From Deltaproteobacteria bacterium (GTDB lineage Bacteria > Desulfobacterota > Desulfomonilia > UBA1062): 64,000 bases of DNA. The notes under the pieces are model-generated. The model had not been told where the DNA came from and made no database searches. It saw nothing but the letters and a program-made list of their open reading frames with translations. The stretch covers positions 1 to 64,000 of the forward strand of contig JAHDKO010000079.1 of NCBI GenBank assembly GCA_018436855.1. The letters run 5' to 3'. Positions within the stretch are counted from its first letter, which is position 1, and every line of letters begins with the position of its first letter. This document shows, one piece after another, positions 46,571-57,105 of the stretch. A program made the position numbers and the translations under genes.

Positions 46571-48649
46571 ATGGCCAAATATATCATGACATGCAAGCTG
46601 AATTTTTACGAATCAAAGAAGGCAGGAAAGATTGCCATTGTCACCATGGACAATGGACAGAGCTACAACGTTCCCAATACCTGGGGCGTGGAGGCCTTTG
46701 AATCCCTGAACAAGGTTCTGGATACCGTGGAGAGCGATCCGGACGTGAAAGGCTGGCTCCTGGTGGGCAAGCCCTTCATCTTCAACGTGGGCGCGGACAT
46801 CATGAGCGTTGATCCCGACATGTCCCGCGACGACGCGGTGCAGATAGGCAGGATGGGTCACAACTCCTTCAAGCGGATCATGGACCTCAAGATCCCCACC
46901 CTGGCGGCCATCAACGGCGCGGCCATGGGCGGTGGAGTTGAAGTGGGGCTGTATCACGACTATCGCACCATCTCAAAGAGCCCGGGCGGCTGCGACCACT
47001 ATGCCCTGCCCGAGTGCTTCCTGGGCCTCGTGCCCGGATGGGGCGGAACCCAGCTCGTCACCAAGCTGGCAGGCCCCGAAGTGGCCATCCAGCTCATCAT
47101 CACCAACCCGCTGAACATGAATGCCATGATCAACTCCAAAAAGGCCTTCGAGATGGGCCTGGCCGACCGGCTCATCGCACCGGCCGAGTTCGTGGACGAC
47201 TCCATCAAGCTTCTGGAGAACATCATCACGGGCGAGGAGAAGATCGAGCGCAAGAATGTCGACCCGAAGATGAGCGATGATCTCTACAACAACACCAAGT
47301 TCGCTGTTCTGGGCAGGGTGCATTCCGGCGCCATGGCCCCCTACCGGGCCTTGGACCTTATCAAGGGCGCGGCCGACTGGTCCCTGGACGAGGGCTTCGA
47401 GCAGGAGAACCAGACCCTGGCCGACATGATCAAGTCCCGCCAGTTCCTCAGCAGCGTCTATTCCTTCGACCTCACCCAGAGAAGGGCAAAGAGGCTGCCC
47501 GGAAGACCTCCGAAAGAGGTGAAGGGCTACGGCATCAATAAGATCGGCGTCATCGGCGCCGGCCTCATGGCATCGCAGATGGCCCTGCTCTTCGCACAGC
47601 GCTTCCAGTGCCCCGTGGTCATGAAGGACATCAAGCAGGAGTTCGTGGACAAAGGCCTTGCCTATGTACGCGAGCAGCTCGGCAAGCGCGCGAAGAAGGG
47701 CAGAATGAGCGCAGCCGATGCCAAGTGGATGGGCGAGGAGCTCATCACCGGCACAGTCACCTATGACGGGTTCGAAGACTGCGACTTCGTGATCGAGGCG
47801 GTGTTCGAGGAGATCGGCATCAAGCAGAAGGTCTTCGGCGAGCTCGAAGAGGTCTGCAAGCCCGAGTGCCTGTTCCTCACCAACACCTCGTCACTCGACA
47901 TCTCGGAGATGGCCAAGTTCCTCAAGGAGCCGTCCCGCGTGGTGGGATTCCATTTCTTCAACCCCATCGCGGTGCTGCCTCTGGTGGAGATCATCAAGGC
48001 CGAGAAGACCAGTGAAGTGGTTCTGGCCACGGCCTTTGACATCGCCAAGCGGATCAAGAAGACCCCGGTTCTCGTGAAGAACGCACCGGCCTTCCTGGTC
48101 AACCGGATCCTGCTGGCCTGGATGGACGGCATCTTCCAGTGCATCGACGAAGGCGCCGACTTCATGCAGGTGGACAACGCCGTGGTGGATCTGGGCTTCC
48201 CGATGTCTCCGTTCACCCTGGCGGGTCTCGTAGGTCCGGCCATTGCTCTGCACGTTCAGGAGACGCTCAATGCCGCGTGGCCCGAGAGGTTCCCGGTGAG
48301 CGAGGGTCTGAAGAACCTGGTGGCAAAGGGCAAGAAACAGCTGCTCACCTTCACGGACACGGGCATCGACGTAGATCCCGAGATCAAACAGGGCTGGCCC
48401 CAGGGCAACAAAAGCTTCACCGATCAGGAGATCAAGGATCGCGTGCTCATGAGGGTGGCCCAGGAAGTCGATCTCATCCTGAAAGAGGGCGTTGTCGCAA
48501 GCCCGAAGGACGTGGACACCGGCGTGATCATGGGTGCCGGCTGGCCGTTCTTCATGGGCGGCATCACCCCGTACCTCGATCAGATGGGCTACTCGGATAA
48601 GGCCTGCGGCAGGCAGTTCCATCCTCAGGGCCTGCTCGACAAGGAATAA
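46571..48649 (+). CDS. multifunctional enoyl-CoA hydratase / 3-hydroxyacyl-CoA dehydrogenase
   Basis: 692 residues, order crotonase then dehydrogenase, as in FadB and FadJ. Hydratase half (about 10-290): NGAAMGGGVEVGLYHDYR with the first Glu and PECFLGLVPGWGGTQ with the second. Dehydrogenase half (about 315-690): NAD loop IGVIGAGLMASQMA, VGFHFFNPIAVLPLVE with the catalytic His, and VNRILLAW. It acts on trans-2-enoyl- and 3-hydroxyacyl-CoA. Cotranscribed with the thiolase. Confidence 0.94.
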   Translation: MAKYIMTCKLNFYESKKAGKIAIVTMDNGQSYNVPNTWGVEAFESLNKVLDTVESDPDVKGWLLVGKPFIFNVGADIMSVDPDMSRDDAVQIGRMGHNSFKRIMDLKIPTLAAINGAAMGGGVEVGLYHDYRTISKSPGGCDHYALPECFLGLVPGWGGTQLVTKLAGPEVAIQLIITNPLNMNAMINSKKAFEMGLADRLIAPAEFVDDSIKLLENIITGEEKIERKNVDPKMSDDLYNNTKFAVLGRVHSGAMAPYRALDLIKGAADWSLDEGFEQENQTLADMIKSRQFLSSVYSFDLTQRRAKRLPGRPPKEVKGYGINKIGVIGAGLMASQMALLFAQRFQCPVVMKDIKQEFVDKGLAYVREQLGKRAKKGRMSAADAKWMGEELITGTVTYDGFEDCDFVIEAVFEEIGIKQKVFGELEEVCKPECLFLTNTSSLDISEMAKFLKEPSRVVGFHFFNPIAVLPLVEIIKAEKTSEVVLATAFDIAKRIKKTPVLVKNAPAFLVNRILLAWMDGIFQCIDEGADFMQVDNAVVDLGFPMSPFTLAGLVGPAIALHVQETLNAAWPERFPVSEGLKNLVAKGKKQLLTFTDTGIDVDPEIKQGWPQGNKSFTDQEIKDRVLMRVAQEVDLILKEGVVASPKDVDTGVIMGAGWPFFMGGITPYLDQMGYSDKACGRQFHPQGLLDKE

Positions 48650-48665
48650 GGATTCACAATTGACG

Positions 48666-48713
48666 AAAAAAGCGGGAAATCGCAGGTCTGAGGTGCTTTT
48701 TCCCGCTTTTTTT
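48666..48713 (+). terminator. Rho-independent terminator after the fadB-like gene
   Basis: AAAGCGGGAAA pairs with TTTCCCGCTTT across a 17-base loop, followed by more T residues; the stem also has A-rich flank at its 5' side and might work on the other strand. It ends the thiolase-fadB unit before rho. Confidence 0.82.
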
Positions 48714-48822
48714 CTCCTTGACATTATTTATCGATTCATTTAGTTCAGACTGTACCATACTGTTTGTAGTGCTTCTTCACTATTTCGCATCACATCACTC
48801 AAATAGCCGAAAGGATACTGAT

Positions 48823-50070
48823 ATGCATTTAGAAGACTTGAAGAAGGTGGAGCCCAAAGAACTTCTTGAAGCCGCAAACGCGCTTGATATCGAGGGTTCT
48901 GCCACCATGACCAGGCAGGAGCTGATCTTCGCCATCCTCCAGGCCCAGTCGGAAAAGGACATCTATATTTCCGGGCAGGGCACGCTGGAGATACTCCCGG
49001 ATGGGTTCGGTTTCCTGCGCTCGGCAGACTACAGCTACCTTCCCGGTCCAGACGACATATATGTGTCTCCGTCCCAGATCCGCAAGTTCAATCTCAAGAA
49101 CGGCGACGAGGTGCGGGGGCAGATCCGTCCGCCAAAGGACAACGAACGGTACTTCGCCCTGCTCAAGCTGGAGACCATAAACGGCGAGGACCCCGACGAG
49201 GCCAAGCACCGGGTGCCCTTCGACAACCTCACCCCGCTGTACCCCCTGGAGAAGTTCACCCTGGAGACCGGGCACGACAATCTGACCGGCCGGACCCTGG
49301 ATCTGCTCTCACCCATCGGCAAGGGCCAGCGGGGGATCATCGTGTCGCCCCCCAAGGCCGGTAAGACCATGATGCTCCAGAACATCGCCAACAGTATCAC
49401 CTCCAACCACCCCGAGGTGGTTCTCATGGTCCTGCTCATCGACGAGCGGCCCGAAGAGGTGACCGACATGCAGCGTTCGGTGAACGGCGAGGTGGTGGCG
49501 TCCACCTTCGACGAGCCCGCTTCCCGGCACGTCCAGGTCGCCCGGATGGTGATGGAAAAGGCCAAGCGTCTGGTGGAGTACAAGCGCGACGTGGTTATCC
49601 TCCTGGATTCGCTCACCAGGCTGGCCCGTGCCCACAACACGGTCTGCCCGCCTTCGGGAAAGCTTCTTTCCGGCGGGATCGACGCCAATGCCCTGCAGAA
49701 GCCCAAGCGGTTTTTCGGGGCCGCCCGGAACATCGAGGAGGGCGGGAGCATCACCATCATCGCGACGGCCCTGATCGACACGGGCTCGCGCATGGACGAG
49801 GTCATCTACGAAGAGTTCAAGGGGACCGGCAATATGGAGATCCATCTCGATCGGACCATCATGGAGCGGCGGGTGTTCCCGGCGGTCGATATATCCAAGT
49901 CTGGCACGCGCAAAGAGGAGCTCCTCCTTCCCAAAGAGCAGCTGGATCGCATCTGGATCTTGCGGAAGCTCCTGAGCCCCTTAAATCCCGTAGACAGCAT
50001 TGAATTTCTGCTGGACAAATTATCAAAGACGGATAATAATGCCGACTTCCTGGAGTCAATGAATAAATAG
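48823..50070 (+). CDS. rho: transcription termination factor Rho
   Basis: 415 residues from ATG 48823, the usual length; AAGGA lies about 7 bases upstream. A longer frame from 48718 overlaps the terminator zone and is not used. The N-terminal RNA-binding domain has [14 protein letters not shown]; the ATPase has Walker [11 protein letters not shown] and Walker [15 protein letters not shown]. Hexameric helicase that ends transcription. Confidence 0.97.
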   Translation: MHLEDLKKVEPKELLEAANALDIEGSATMTRQELIFAILQAQSEKDIYISGQGTLEILPDGFGFLRSADYSYLPGPDDIYVSPSQIRKFNLKNGDEVRGQIRPPKDNERYFALLKLETINGEDPDEAKHRVPFDNLTPLYPLEKFTLETGHDNLTGRTLDLLSPIGKGQRGIIVSPPKAGKTMMLQNIANSITSNHPEVVLMVLLIDERPEEVTDMQRSVNGEVVASTFDEPASRHVQVARMVMEKAKRLVEYKRDVVILLDSLTRLARAHNTVCPPSGKLLSGGIDANALQKPKRFFGAARNIEEGGSITIIATALIDTGSRMDEVIYEEFKGTGNMEIHLDRTIMERRVFPAVDISKSGTRKEELLLPKEQLDRIWILRKLLSPLNPVDSIEFLLDKLSKTDNNADFLESMNK

Positions 50071-50082
50071 GAGTAACGAACA

Positions 50083-50304
50083 ATGAAAAAGGATATCCAT
50101 CCGGAGTATCACGAAACAACGGTTACCTGCGCATGCGGCAACAGTTTCAAGACGCGTTCCACCAAAAAGGACATCAGGGTGGAAATATGCAGCGCCTGCC
50201 ATCCCTTCTACACCGGGCAGCAGAGACTGACCACCACCGCAGGCAAGGCGGAGCTGTTCAGGAGAAAATACGGAGACTACCTCAACAAGGCGGAAAAGAA
50301 GTAA
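50083..50304 (+). CDS. rpmE: 50S ribosomal protein L31
   Basis: 73 residues. The zinc-binding Cys set is present as CACG and CSAC (C+ type), so zinc-containing L31 rather than the zinc-free paralogue. HPFYTGQQ and the basic C-terminal tail are typical. It lies 12 bases after rho. Confidence 0.96.
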   Translation: MKKDIHPEYHETTVTCACGNSFKTRSTKKDIRVEICSACHPFYTGQQRLTTTAGKAELFRRKYGDYLNKAEKK

Positions 50305-50322
50305 GAGCACAGAACCATCAGT

Positions 50323-51390
50323 ATGCAGGATAAAATCAAGGAGATCGAATCTCGCTACCATGAGCTTTCCGATCTCCTGGCCGATCCCAAGGTCATTCAG
50401 AACCACTCCCGGTATACCGCGCTTGCACGGGAACACGCCTCCCTCGAAGAGCTCCTGGGGCCCTACCTGCGCCTCAAGGAAGTCAATGAAGAGATCAGCG
50501 GGCACGAGTCCATGCTCGACGACCCGGACCCCGAGATCAAGGCCCTGGTGCGGGAGGAGCTTGCCGCTTTAAGAGAAAGCAAACATGAGCTCGAGCATAC
50601 CCTGAAGACCCTCTTGATCCCCAAAGACCCCCTGGACGAAAAGGACGTGATCCTGGAGATCAGGGCCGGGACCGGAGGAGAGGAGGCAGGCCTGTTCGCC
50701 GCCGATCTCTTCCGGATGTACACCCGGTATGCGGAAGAGAGAAACTGGCGGGTCGAGCTCCTGAATATCAATGAGACCGGCATCGGCGGGATCAAGGAGG
50801 TCATCGCCGCGATCACCGGCCACGGCGCCTACTCCCGCCTCAAGTACGAGAGCGGGGTCCACCGGGTGCAGCGGGTTCCCGCCACCGAGGCGAGCGGCAG
50901 GATCCACACCTCGGCGGTCACGGTCGCAGTGCTGCCCGAGGCCGAAGAGGTCGATGTCGATGTCGATCCGCAGGACCTGCGAATCGACACCTACCGGTCC
51001 TCTGGCGCCGGCGGCCAGCATGTCAACAAGACCGAATCCGCGGTGCGGATCACTCATGTTCCCACCGGGATCGTGGTTTCCTGTCAGGACGAGAAGTCCC
51101 AGCACAAGAACAAGGCCAAGGCCATGCGGGTGCTCAGATCCAGACTCCTCCATAAGTACCAGGAGGATCAGGCCGAGGAGATCGCATCCCAAAGGCGGCT
51201 GCAGGTGGGCACAGGCGACCGGAGCGAGCGGATCCGGACCTATAACTTTCCCCAGGGCCGGGTGACAGACCACCGGATCAACCTGACCCTGCACAAGCTT
51301 CCACAGATCCTCGAGGGAAACATCGACGAGCTCGTGGACGAGCTTACCGCCCACTACCAGGCAGAGGCTCTGAACCACACCGGGAGCTAA
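50323..51390 (+). CDS. prfA: peptide chain release factor 1
   Basis: 355 residues, RF1 length. The GGQ loop in [14 protein letters not shown] (near 230) enters the peptidyl-transferase centre; [20 protein letters not shown] carries the stop-codon recognition region of RF1 (PAT-type). It ends translation at UAA and UAG. Followed after 4 bases by prmC, which methylates the GGQ Gln. Confidence 0.97.
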   Translation: MQDKIKEIESRYHELSDLLADPKVIQNHSRYTALAREHASLEELLGPYLRLKEVNEEISGHESMLDDPDPEIKALVREELAALRESKHELEHTLKTLLIPKDPLDEKDVILEIRAGTGGEEAGLFAADLFRMYTRYAEERNWRVELLNINETGIGGIKEVIAAITGHGAYSRLKYESGVHRVQRVPATEASGRIHTSAVTVAVLPEAEEVDVDVDPQDLRIDTYRSSGAGGQHVNKTESAVRITHVPTGIVVSCQDEKSQHKNKAKAMRVLRSRLLHKYQEDQAEEIASQRRLQVGTGDRSERIRTYNFPQGRVTDHRINLTLHKLPQILEGNIDELVDELTAHYQAEALNHTGS

Positions 51391-51394
51391 AGGC

Positions 51395-52246
51395 GTGACA
51401 TGGACCATACGGTCGGTTCTCGCCTGGGCAAAGGGGTATCTTCAGGATAAGGGAATCGATACCCCCCGGCTGGATGCAGAGGTTCTCCTGTCCCATGCGC
51501 TCGGCAAGGAGCGGATCCAGCTCTACCTCGACATGGACAGGCCGCTTTCGCCCGATGAGCTGGCAGCCTACCGCGGCCTCCTGAAGAGACGATCCGCCCG
51601 CGAGCCCGTGGCGTACATCCTCGGGAGCAAGGAGTTCTATTCCCACACCTTTCTGGTGAACCCCGATGTCCTCATTCCCCGCGGCGAGACGGAAATCCTC
51701 GTGGAAAAGACGGTCGAGCTGGCGCCTTCGGACAGCGCGGTTTTCGAGCTGGGAGTGGGCTCGGGTGCGGTGATCATCTCCATCCTCCTGAGCAGGCCGG
51801 ATCTCGCCGGATTCGGGAACGACACCAGCAGAAAAGCCCTGGCGACGGCCAGGGAAAATGCACGTCTCCACGGCGTATCTTCAAGGCTCAATCTCTTCCT
51901 GGGAGCCGATTTCCACGCCCTTTCCGAGGAGTTTTCCGTCATCGTCGCAAACCCTCCCTATATCGCCCTGGCCGATGCCGGCAGGCTCCAGGAGGAGGTC
52001 GTACGCTTCGAACCTGAGGGGGCCCTTTTTGCTGGAAATGACGGTCTCGATGTAATAAGAGAAATTCTGGCTGCAGTGCACAGGAACCTGGCGCCGGGCG
52101 GAAAGCTCATTCTGGAAACTGGATATGACCAGAGGTATGAGGTGGAGCGGATGATACGGGAAAACAGGGAGCTCAAGCAGCTCCAGTGGGTCAGGGACCT
52201 GTCCGGGATCGACCGGACCGTGATCGTGGAGAGGGTCAATGGATAA
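51395..52246 (+). CDS. prmC: peptide chain release factor N5-glutamine methyltransferase
   Basis: 283 residues from GTG 51395. The C-terminal Rossmann methyltransferase has VFELGVGSGAVIIS (AdoMet loop, near 118) and the NPPYIAL active-site motif (near 185). It methylates the Gln of the release-factor GGQ motif. Overlaps murA by 8 bases. Confidence 0.95.
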   Translation: MTWTIRSVLAWAKGYLQDKGIDTPRLDAEVLLSHALGKERIQLYLDMDRPLSPDELAAYRGLLKRRSAREPVAYILGSKEFYSHTFLVNPDVLIPRGETEILVEKTVELAPSDSAVFELGVGSGAVIISILLSRPDLAGFGNDTSRKALATARENARLHGVSSRLNLFLGADFHALSEEFSVIVANPPYIALADAGRLQEEVVRFEPEGALFAGNDGLDVIREILAAVHRNLAPGGKLILETGYDQRYEVERMIRENRELKQLQWVRDLSGIDRTVIVERVNG

Positions 52247-53507
52247 GTTCATCATCTGCGGCGGCATCCCCTTGCAGGGAGAAGTGAGCGTGTCGGGCTC
52301 GAAGAATGCGTCGCTGCCCGTCATGTGCTCTTCCATCCTGGCGGACGGGCCCTGCACATACACCAACGTGCCGAAGCTCCGGGACATCAGGACCATGGGC
52401 GATGTTCTCTCCACCCTGGGGATGAGGGTTCAGAGGACCGGCGACGATACCGTCGAGATCGATCCGGCGGGGATCCGTTCGTGCGAGGCCCCGTACGATC
52501 TCGTCAAGAGCATGAGGGCTTCCATTCTGGTCCTCGGGCCGCTCCTGGCAAAATTCGGCCGGGCAAAGGTATCGCTACCGGGCGGGTGCGCCATCGGGGT
52601 CAGGCCCATCGATATGCACCTCAAGGCCCTGGCCAGGATGGGAGCGGAGATCAACCTCTCCCACGGATATGTCATGGCCAGGACGAACGGCTGTCTCAAG
52701 GGCGCTACCATCGTGTTCGACAACACCACGGTGGGCGGTACCGAGAACATCCTCATGGCGGCTGCGCTCGCAGAAGGCACCACGATCATCCAGGGAGCTG
52801 CCAAGGAGCCCGAGGTGGTGGACCTGGCCGACGCGCTCAATGCCATGGGGGCGCGCATCGAGGGTGCGGGAGAAAGCACCATCACCATCGAGGGGGTCAA
52901 AGCCCTTTCCGGAACGAATTACCGGATCATCCCGGACCGGATAGAAACCGGCACCCTGCTCGTGGCGGGCGCCATCACAAAAGGCAGGATCGTCTTGAGG
53001 AATCATCGGGCGGACCACCTGGTGGCCGTGATCGAGAAGCTGGCCGAGATGGGCGTTTCCATCAGCGAGCAGCCGGATGGAGGGCTCCTGGTGGACGGCA
53101 CCGGAGAGCTGCTGCCGGCCCACGTGGAGACCGTGCCCTTCCCCGGCTTTCCCACGGACATGCAGGCCCAGATCATGGCCCTTGCATGCGTAGCAAAGGG
53201 TGTTTCCCGCATCACGGAGAACATCTTCGAGAACCGGTTCATGCACGTTCCTGAGCTGGTGCGCATGGGGGCCGAGCTTCAGGAAGCGGGGAGCACCGTG
53301 ATCGTGCAGGGGGTGGACCGGTTCCAGGGCGCTTCCGTCATGGCCACCGACCTGAGGGCATCGGCGAGCCTGGTGCTTGCTGCGCTCAACGCCAGGGGAT
53401 ATACCGAGATCAGGAGGATCTATCATCTTGACCGCGGGTATGAATGCCTGGACGTGAAGCTGGCAAGGCTCGGCGCCCAGGTTATGAGGGAGAAGGGGGA
53501 TTTGTGA
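52239..53507 (+). CDS. murA: UDP-N-acetylglucosamine 1-carboxyvinyltransferase
   Basis: 422 residues. Catalytic Cys117 in GGCAIGVRPIDMH is intact, the residue alkylated by fosfomycin. SGSKNASLPVM, the repeated inside-out alpha/beta fold and GFPTDMQAQ are typical. First committed step of peptidoglycan synthesis, cytoplasmic. Overlaps hisD by one base (TGATG). Confidence 0.97.
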   Translation: MDKFIICGGIPLQGEVSVSGSKNASLPVMCSSILADGPCTYTNVPKLRDIRTMGDVLSTLGMRVQRTGDDTVEIDPAGIRSCEAPYDLVKSMRASILVLGPLLAKFGRAKVSLPGGCAIGVRPIDMHLKALARMGAEINLSHGYVMARTNGCLKGATIVFDNTTVGGTENILMAAALAEGTTIIQGAAKEPEVVDLADALNAMGARIEGAGESTITIEGVKALSGTNYRIIPDRIETGTLLVAGAITKGRIVLRNHRADHLVAVIEKLAEMGVSISEQPDGGLLVDGTGELLPAHVETVPFPGFPTDMQAQIMALACVAKGVSRITENIFENRFMHVPELVRMGAELQEAGSTVIVQGVDRFQGASVMATDLRASASLVLAALNARGYTEIRRIYHLDRGYECLDVKLARLGAQVMREKGDL

Positions 53508-54796
53508 TGGAGATGCTCTCGACAAATCTACCGGGATGGCGGGACACGCTCGCAGGTATCCTGGACCGGATGACGGGCACCCCCCGTGAGGTGGACGATG
53601 CGGTCCGGGCGATCCTCCATGACGTCCGCAGCCGCGGGGATGCCGCTCTGGCCGAGTATACGCGGAAGTTCGACGGGTTCGACCCCGCTGCCGCGGGGTT
53701 CGTGATCACGCGCCAGGAGATCGAACAGGCGCCGTCCCGGATAGACGGGGCACTCTTTTCGGCACTGAGTATCGCTGCGTCCCGGATCGAGTCCTTTCAC
53801 GCCCGGCAGATGGAACGCTCCTGGATCACCACCGATGACAGCGGCATGATCCTGGGTCAGAAGGTCACCCCACTGGGCAGCGTGGGTGTGTACGTGCCGG
53901 GAGGGAGAAACGCCTTCCCCTCCACCCTCCTGATGAACGTTATTCCCGCGAAGATCGCGGGCGTGGAAGAGATCGTGGTGGTTTCCCCCACCCCGGGCGG
54001 CGTGGTGAGCGACGTCCTCCTGGCTGCCGCCCACATCGCCGGGGTGCAGAGGATTTTCCGGATCGGAGGCGCCCAGGCCGTGGCTGCCCTGACCTTCGGC
54101 ACCGGTACCATCCCCCGGGTCGACAAGATCGTGGGCCCCGGGAACATCTATGTGGCCCATGCCAAGAGGCTCGTCCAGGGCCGGGTGGGGATCGACGCCT
54201 TTGCCGGTCCCTCGGAGATCCTTATCATTGCCGATGACGGGGCCCATCCCGACACCGTGGCCATGGACCTCCTTTCCCAGGCCGAGCACGACCCCTTGTC
54301 ATCGGCCATCCTGGTCACGCCACACGAAGAGCTGGCCCGCGCCGTCATGGAAAAGATTGACGCCCTGGCACAGTCCCTTCCCCGGAGGGAGGTGCTGGAG
54401 GTGTCCCTGGGAGAGCACAGCCTGTGCGTGGTCACGAGAGATCTCGACGAGGCGTTCGCCGTTGCCAACACGGTGGCGCCAGAGCATCTGGAGCTGATGG
54501 TGGCGAATGCGTTCGATCATCTGGGCAAGGTCAGGAACGCGGGCGCCATATTCCTGGGATATCATACCCCGGAGGCGATAGGGGATTACATCGCCGGGCC
54601 CAATCATACCCTCCCCACCGGCTCCACGGCCAGATTCTCCTCCCCTCTGGGGGTCCATGACTTCCTCAAGAGGTCGTCGATCCTCTATGCACCCGAGCGC
54701 GCCGTCAGGGAGCTCGGTACACTGGCTGTTCAGATCGCACGGGCGGAAGGGCTGGAGGCTCATGCAAGATCTGTCGAGAACCGTCTCAAGCAATGA
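53507..54796 (+). CDS. hisD: histidinol dehydrogenase
   Basis: 429 residues from ATG 53507, with AAGGGGG upstream. [19 protein letters not shown] (with a zinc ligand) and GPNHTLPTG are the HisD motifs. It makes the last two steps of histidine synthesis. No other his gene lies in the window; it is an orphan placed between murA and a nucleotidyltransferase, as in some proteobacteria where hisG and hisD follow murA. Confidence 0.96.
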   Translation: MEMLSTNLPGWRDTLAGILDRMTGTPREVDDAVRAILHDVRSRGDAALAEYTRKFDGFDPAAAGFVITRQEIEQAPSRIDGALFSALSIAASRIESFHARQMERSWITTDDSGMILGQKVTPLGSVGVYVPGGRNAFPSTLLMNVIPAKIAGVEEIVVVSPTPGGVVSDVLLAAAHIAGVQRIFRIGGAQAVAALTFGTGTIPRVDKIVGPGNIYVAHAKRLVQGRVGIDAFAGPSEILIIADDGAHPDTVAMDLLSQAEHDPLSSAILVTPHEELARAVMEKIDALAQSLPRREVLEVSLGEHSLCVVTRDLDEAFAVANTVAPEHLELMVANAFDHLGKVRNAGAIFLGYHTPEAIGDYIAGPNHTLPTGSTARFSSPLGVHDFLKRSSILYAPERAVRELGTLAVQIARAEGLEAHARSVENRLKQ

Positions 54797-56129
54797 GGTC
54801 TTAAAGCACATCGAAGACCTCCTTCCCCAGAGGACCTACCTCGTGGGGGGATGCATCCGGGATATGCTCCTGGGCAGGGTTCCCCCGGACTTCGATCTCG
54901 TCACCTATGCGCCGGTAGCGGATCTGGCCGGGAGGATCGCCGGTCGGCTCGGCGCCAGACCGTTCTGGATGGATGAACGCCGCGGGGTCATCCGGATCGC
55001 CCTGAAATCCTCGGGCGCGAACATCGACATTTCCGAGCCCAAGGGCCCGAGCATCGAAGAAGACCTGAGATCCCGGGATCTCACCATCAATGCCATGGCA
55101 TACGATATAGCCCACCGCAGGCTCATCGATCCCCTGGACGGGTTTCACGATCTCTCCCGCGGGATGATCAGGATCGTCTCGGAAGAAAACCTGCTGAACG
55201 ACCCGCTGAGGAGCCTGCGGGCCGTGAGGTTCTCGGTGACACTCGATTTCGCCGTGCACGAGGAGTCCTCCCGGCTGATCAAACGGCATGCCCGGAGGCT
55301 CAAGGGGGTCTCCGGCGAGCGCATCAGGCAGGAAATCTTCCAGGCGCTGCGCACCGTTCACGGGGCCGACTTCTTCCGGCTGCTCAGCTGGAATGCGCTG
55401 GTTCCCGTCCTGTTCGCCCCGTATTTCCCGGAGCGGGATCAGGGAGACGACCAGCAGCACGCCCTTCTTCTCTCGGTCATTCCCGCCTGTCAGGAGTTAG
55501 ACGGGATCATCTATGCCTGCGATGCCCTGATGCCGGGATGCTCGGACCTTCTGACACAGGAAATCGAGAACGGTGTCCAGCGGAGTGCCCTGCTCAGGCT
55601 CGCCTCGTTTCTGCTGGGACTGGAGGAGCTAAGATCGGGGAATCACCAGAGCGGGGAGAGCGGAATACCGGGCCGGGATCGCTCCGTGGAGGACAGGGCA
55701 AGGGATCTCTGCTCCTCGCTCCGGTTTTCCACCCGCTCCGCCAGGACGATCCGCTCACTTCTGGGCCGGGAGAGGCGCACACAGAGGTTTCTCGCACAGC
55801 GGGATCCTTCTTCCCTGGATATTCACCGGTTTTGTGAAGATACCGCGGAGCAGCTCCCCGAGGCACTCCTGCTGTCACTCTCCCGGACACATACGCAGGA
55901 GGCCCTTCCCCGGCAGACCGTGGCCAGGGTCTGGGAGTACTATCGCACCACGTATCAGGAGCACAAGAAGAGCCCGTTGATCTCCGGCAACGACGTGGTC
56001 GGTGTCCTGGGAGGCGTTGCCGGGCCGGATGTGGGGAAATGGCTGCGAACCATTGAGGAGGCCCGGGCCGGGGGAGAGATCCAGACGAGGGGCGAAGCCA
56101 TGGAGTTTCTCCGCCGCAAAATCGAATAA
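54762..56129 (+). CDS. CCA tRNA nucleotidyltransferase / poly(A) polymerase family protein
   Basis: 455 residues from ATG 54762 (GGAGG just before, inside hisD, which it overlaps by 35 bases). Class II nucleotidyltransferase head: GGCIRDMLLG, DFDLVTYA with the metal DxD, RDLTINAMAYD, and NDPLRSLRAVRFSV. The C-terminal half is helical, with no HD domain seen. CCA-adding enzyme and bacterial poly(A) polymerase cannot be separated by eye. CCA addition would matter because neither tRNA gene in the window encodes CCA. Confidence 0.85.
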   Translation: MQDLSRTVSSNEVLKHIEDLLPQRTYLVGGCIRDMLLGRVPPDFDLVTYAPVADLAGRIAGRLGARPFWMDERRGVIRIALKSSGANIDISEPKGPSIEEDLRSRDLTINAMAYDIAHRRLIDPLDGFHDLSRGMIRIVSEENLLNDPLRSLRAVRFSVTLDFAVHEESSRLIKRHARRLKGVSGERIRQEIFQALRTVHGADFFRLLSWNALVPVLFAPYFPERDQGDDQQHALLLSVIPACQELDGIIYACDALMPGCSDLLTQEIENGVQRSALLRLASFLLGLEELRSGNHQSGESGIPGRDRSVEDRARDLCSSLRFSTRSARTIRSLLGRERRTQRFLAQRDPSSLDIHRFCEDTAEQLPEALLLSLSRTHTQEALPRQTVARVWEYYRTTYQEHKKSPLISGNDVVGVLGGVAGPDVGKWLRTIEEARAGGEIQTRGEAMEFLRRKIE

Positions 56130-56224
56130 GCCCTCTCCACGAATCAAGGGAAATTCCTTTCCCCGCCTGGTCCCTCGTAGGTTCACGGTTTCAATTTCCG
56201 ATCGGGTTTGTTATACATGTCTAT

Positions 56225-56824
56225 ATGAACGTCGAATCATGGATGGTCACCGACCTCGTCACCATAGGAAAAGAAGCGGGAATCAGAGATGCCCTGACGG
56301 TCATGAAGAAGTTTTCCGTGCGCCATCTCCCTGTGGTGGAGGGAGGTCTGTTCATCGGGCTGGTCACCTCCGGAGACCTCAAACAGGCGATCCTGGCCTC
56401 CATGCTCGAAACCCTGAAGGTCGGCGACGTGATGCTCCAGAACCCGATTACCATTACCCGGGACACCTCTCTGGAAAAGGCGGCCCGGATCATTTACGAA
56501 AAGAATATCGGGTGCCTGCCGGTGGTGGAAGACGAGAAGATCGTCGGGATCATCACCATCAAAGACATCCTCAAGGCCTTTATCGAGATCATGGGGGTCC
56601 TCAAGTCGGGCTCCCGGCTCGACGTGGTCCTCAAGGGCGTCCACGGGTCCTTTGACGAGGTGGTCTCGATCATCGAGAGCAAGGGCGGTTCTATCATCAG
56701 CGCAGGCATGACCATCGACGACGATGAAAACGCCCACCACTTCCGCATCTCCGGCGGCGACACTGCGGCCATTGCCGAAGAGCTCATCCAGTTGGGCTAT
56801 CGCGGTGTAAGGGTGGTAGACTAA
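56225..56824 (+). CDS. CBS-pair protein with C-terminal ACT-like domain (AcuB-like)
   Basis: 199 residues. Two CBS motifs, about 5-55 (VRHLPVVEGGLFIGLVTSGDL) and 68-120 (IGCLPVVEDEKIVGIITIKDI), then an ACT-like tail (about 130-199) as in AcuB. Such proteins usually bind adenine nucleotides and sense energy state. Convergent with the DUF167 gene; their stop codons overlap by 4 bases. Confidence 0.88.
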   Translation: MNVESWMVTDLVTIGKEAGIRDALTVMKKFSVRHLPVVEGGLFIGLVTSGDLKQAILASMLETLKVGDVMLQNPITITRDTSLEKAARIIYEKNIGCLPVVEDEKIVGIITIKDILKAFIEIMGVLKSGSRLDVVLKGVHGSFDEVVSIIESKGGSIISAGMTIDDDENAHHFRISGGDTAAIAEELIQLGYRGVRVVD

Positions 56825-57105
56825 AGCTCCAGAAGCCCGGCCACCTCGTCCGGGGCCATCCCGCTGATGACAATAACCTTGGTCCGTGCCTTTTCTCCGG
56901 TTTTCAACGTGATCTTCGACTTCGCGATATGGAGCCGCTTGGCGAGAAACGCCACCAGTGCCTTGTTTGCCTTGCCCTCCACGGCAGGGGCGCTCAAGTG
57001 AACGGACATCTGGTCCTCGCGGATACCCTCGATCGAGTCCCTGCCGGCGTTGGGGCGGACCCTGCACACGAGGACCGTACCGTCATTTTCCGGCCGGATC
57101 CACAT
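56821..57105 (-). CDS. YggU family protein (DUF167)
   Basis: 94 residues of the DUF167/YggU fold: VCRVRPNAGRDSIEG, VHLSAPAVEGKANKALVAFLAKRL and SGEKARTKVIVI-like closing strands. Function unknown. Its start overlaps the divIVA 3' end by 23 bases, giving the conserved trio yggT-divIVA-yggU. Confidence 0.9.
   Translation of the reverse strand: MWIRPENDGTVLVCRVRPNAGRDSIEGIREDQMSVHLSAPAVEGKANKALVAFLAKRLHIAKSKITLKTGEKARTKVIVISGMAPDEVAGLLEL

Noticed and set aside
48718-48822. N-terminal extension of Rho
   Set aside because: The added residues are hydrophobic and unlike any Rho, begin inside the terminator tail of the preceding gene, and the ATG at 48823 has AAGGA at proper spacing and gives the normal 415-residue length.
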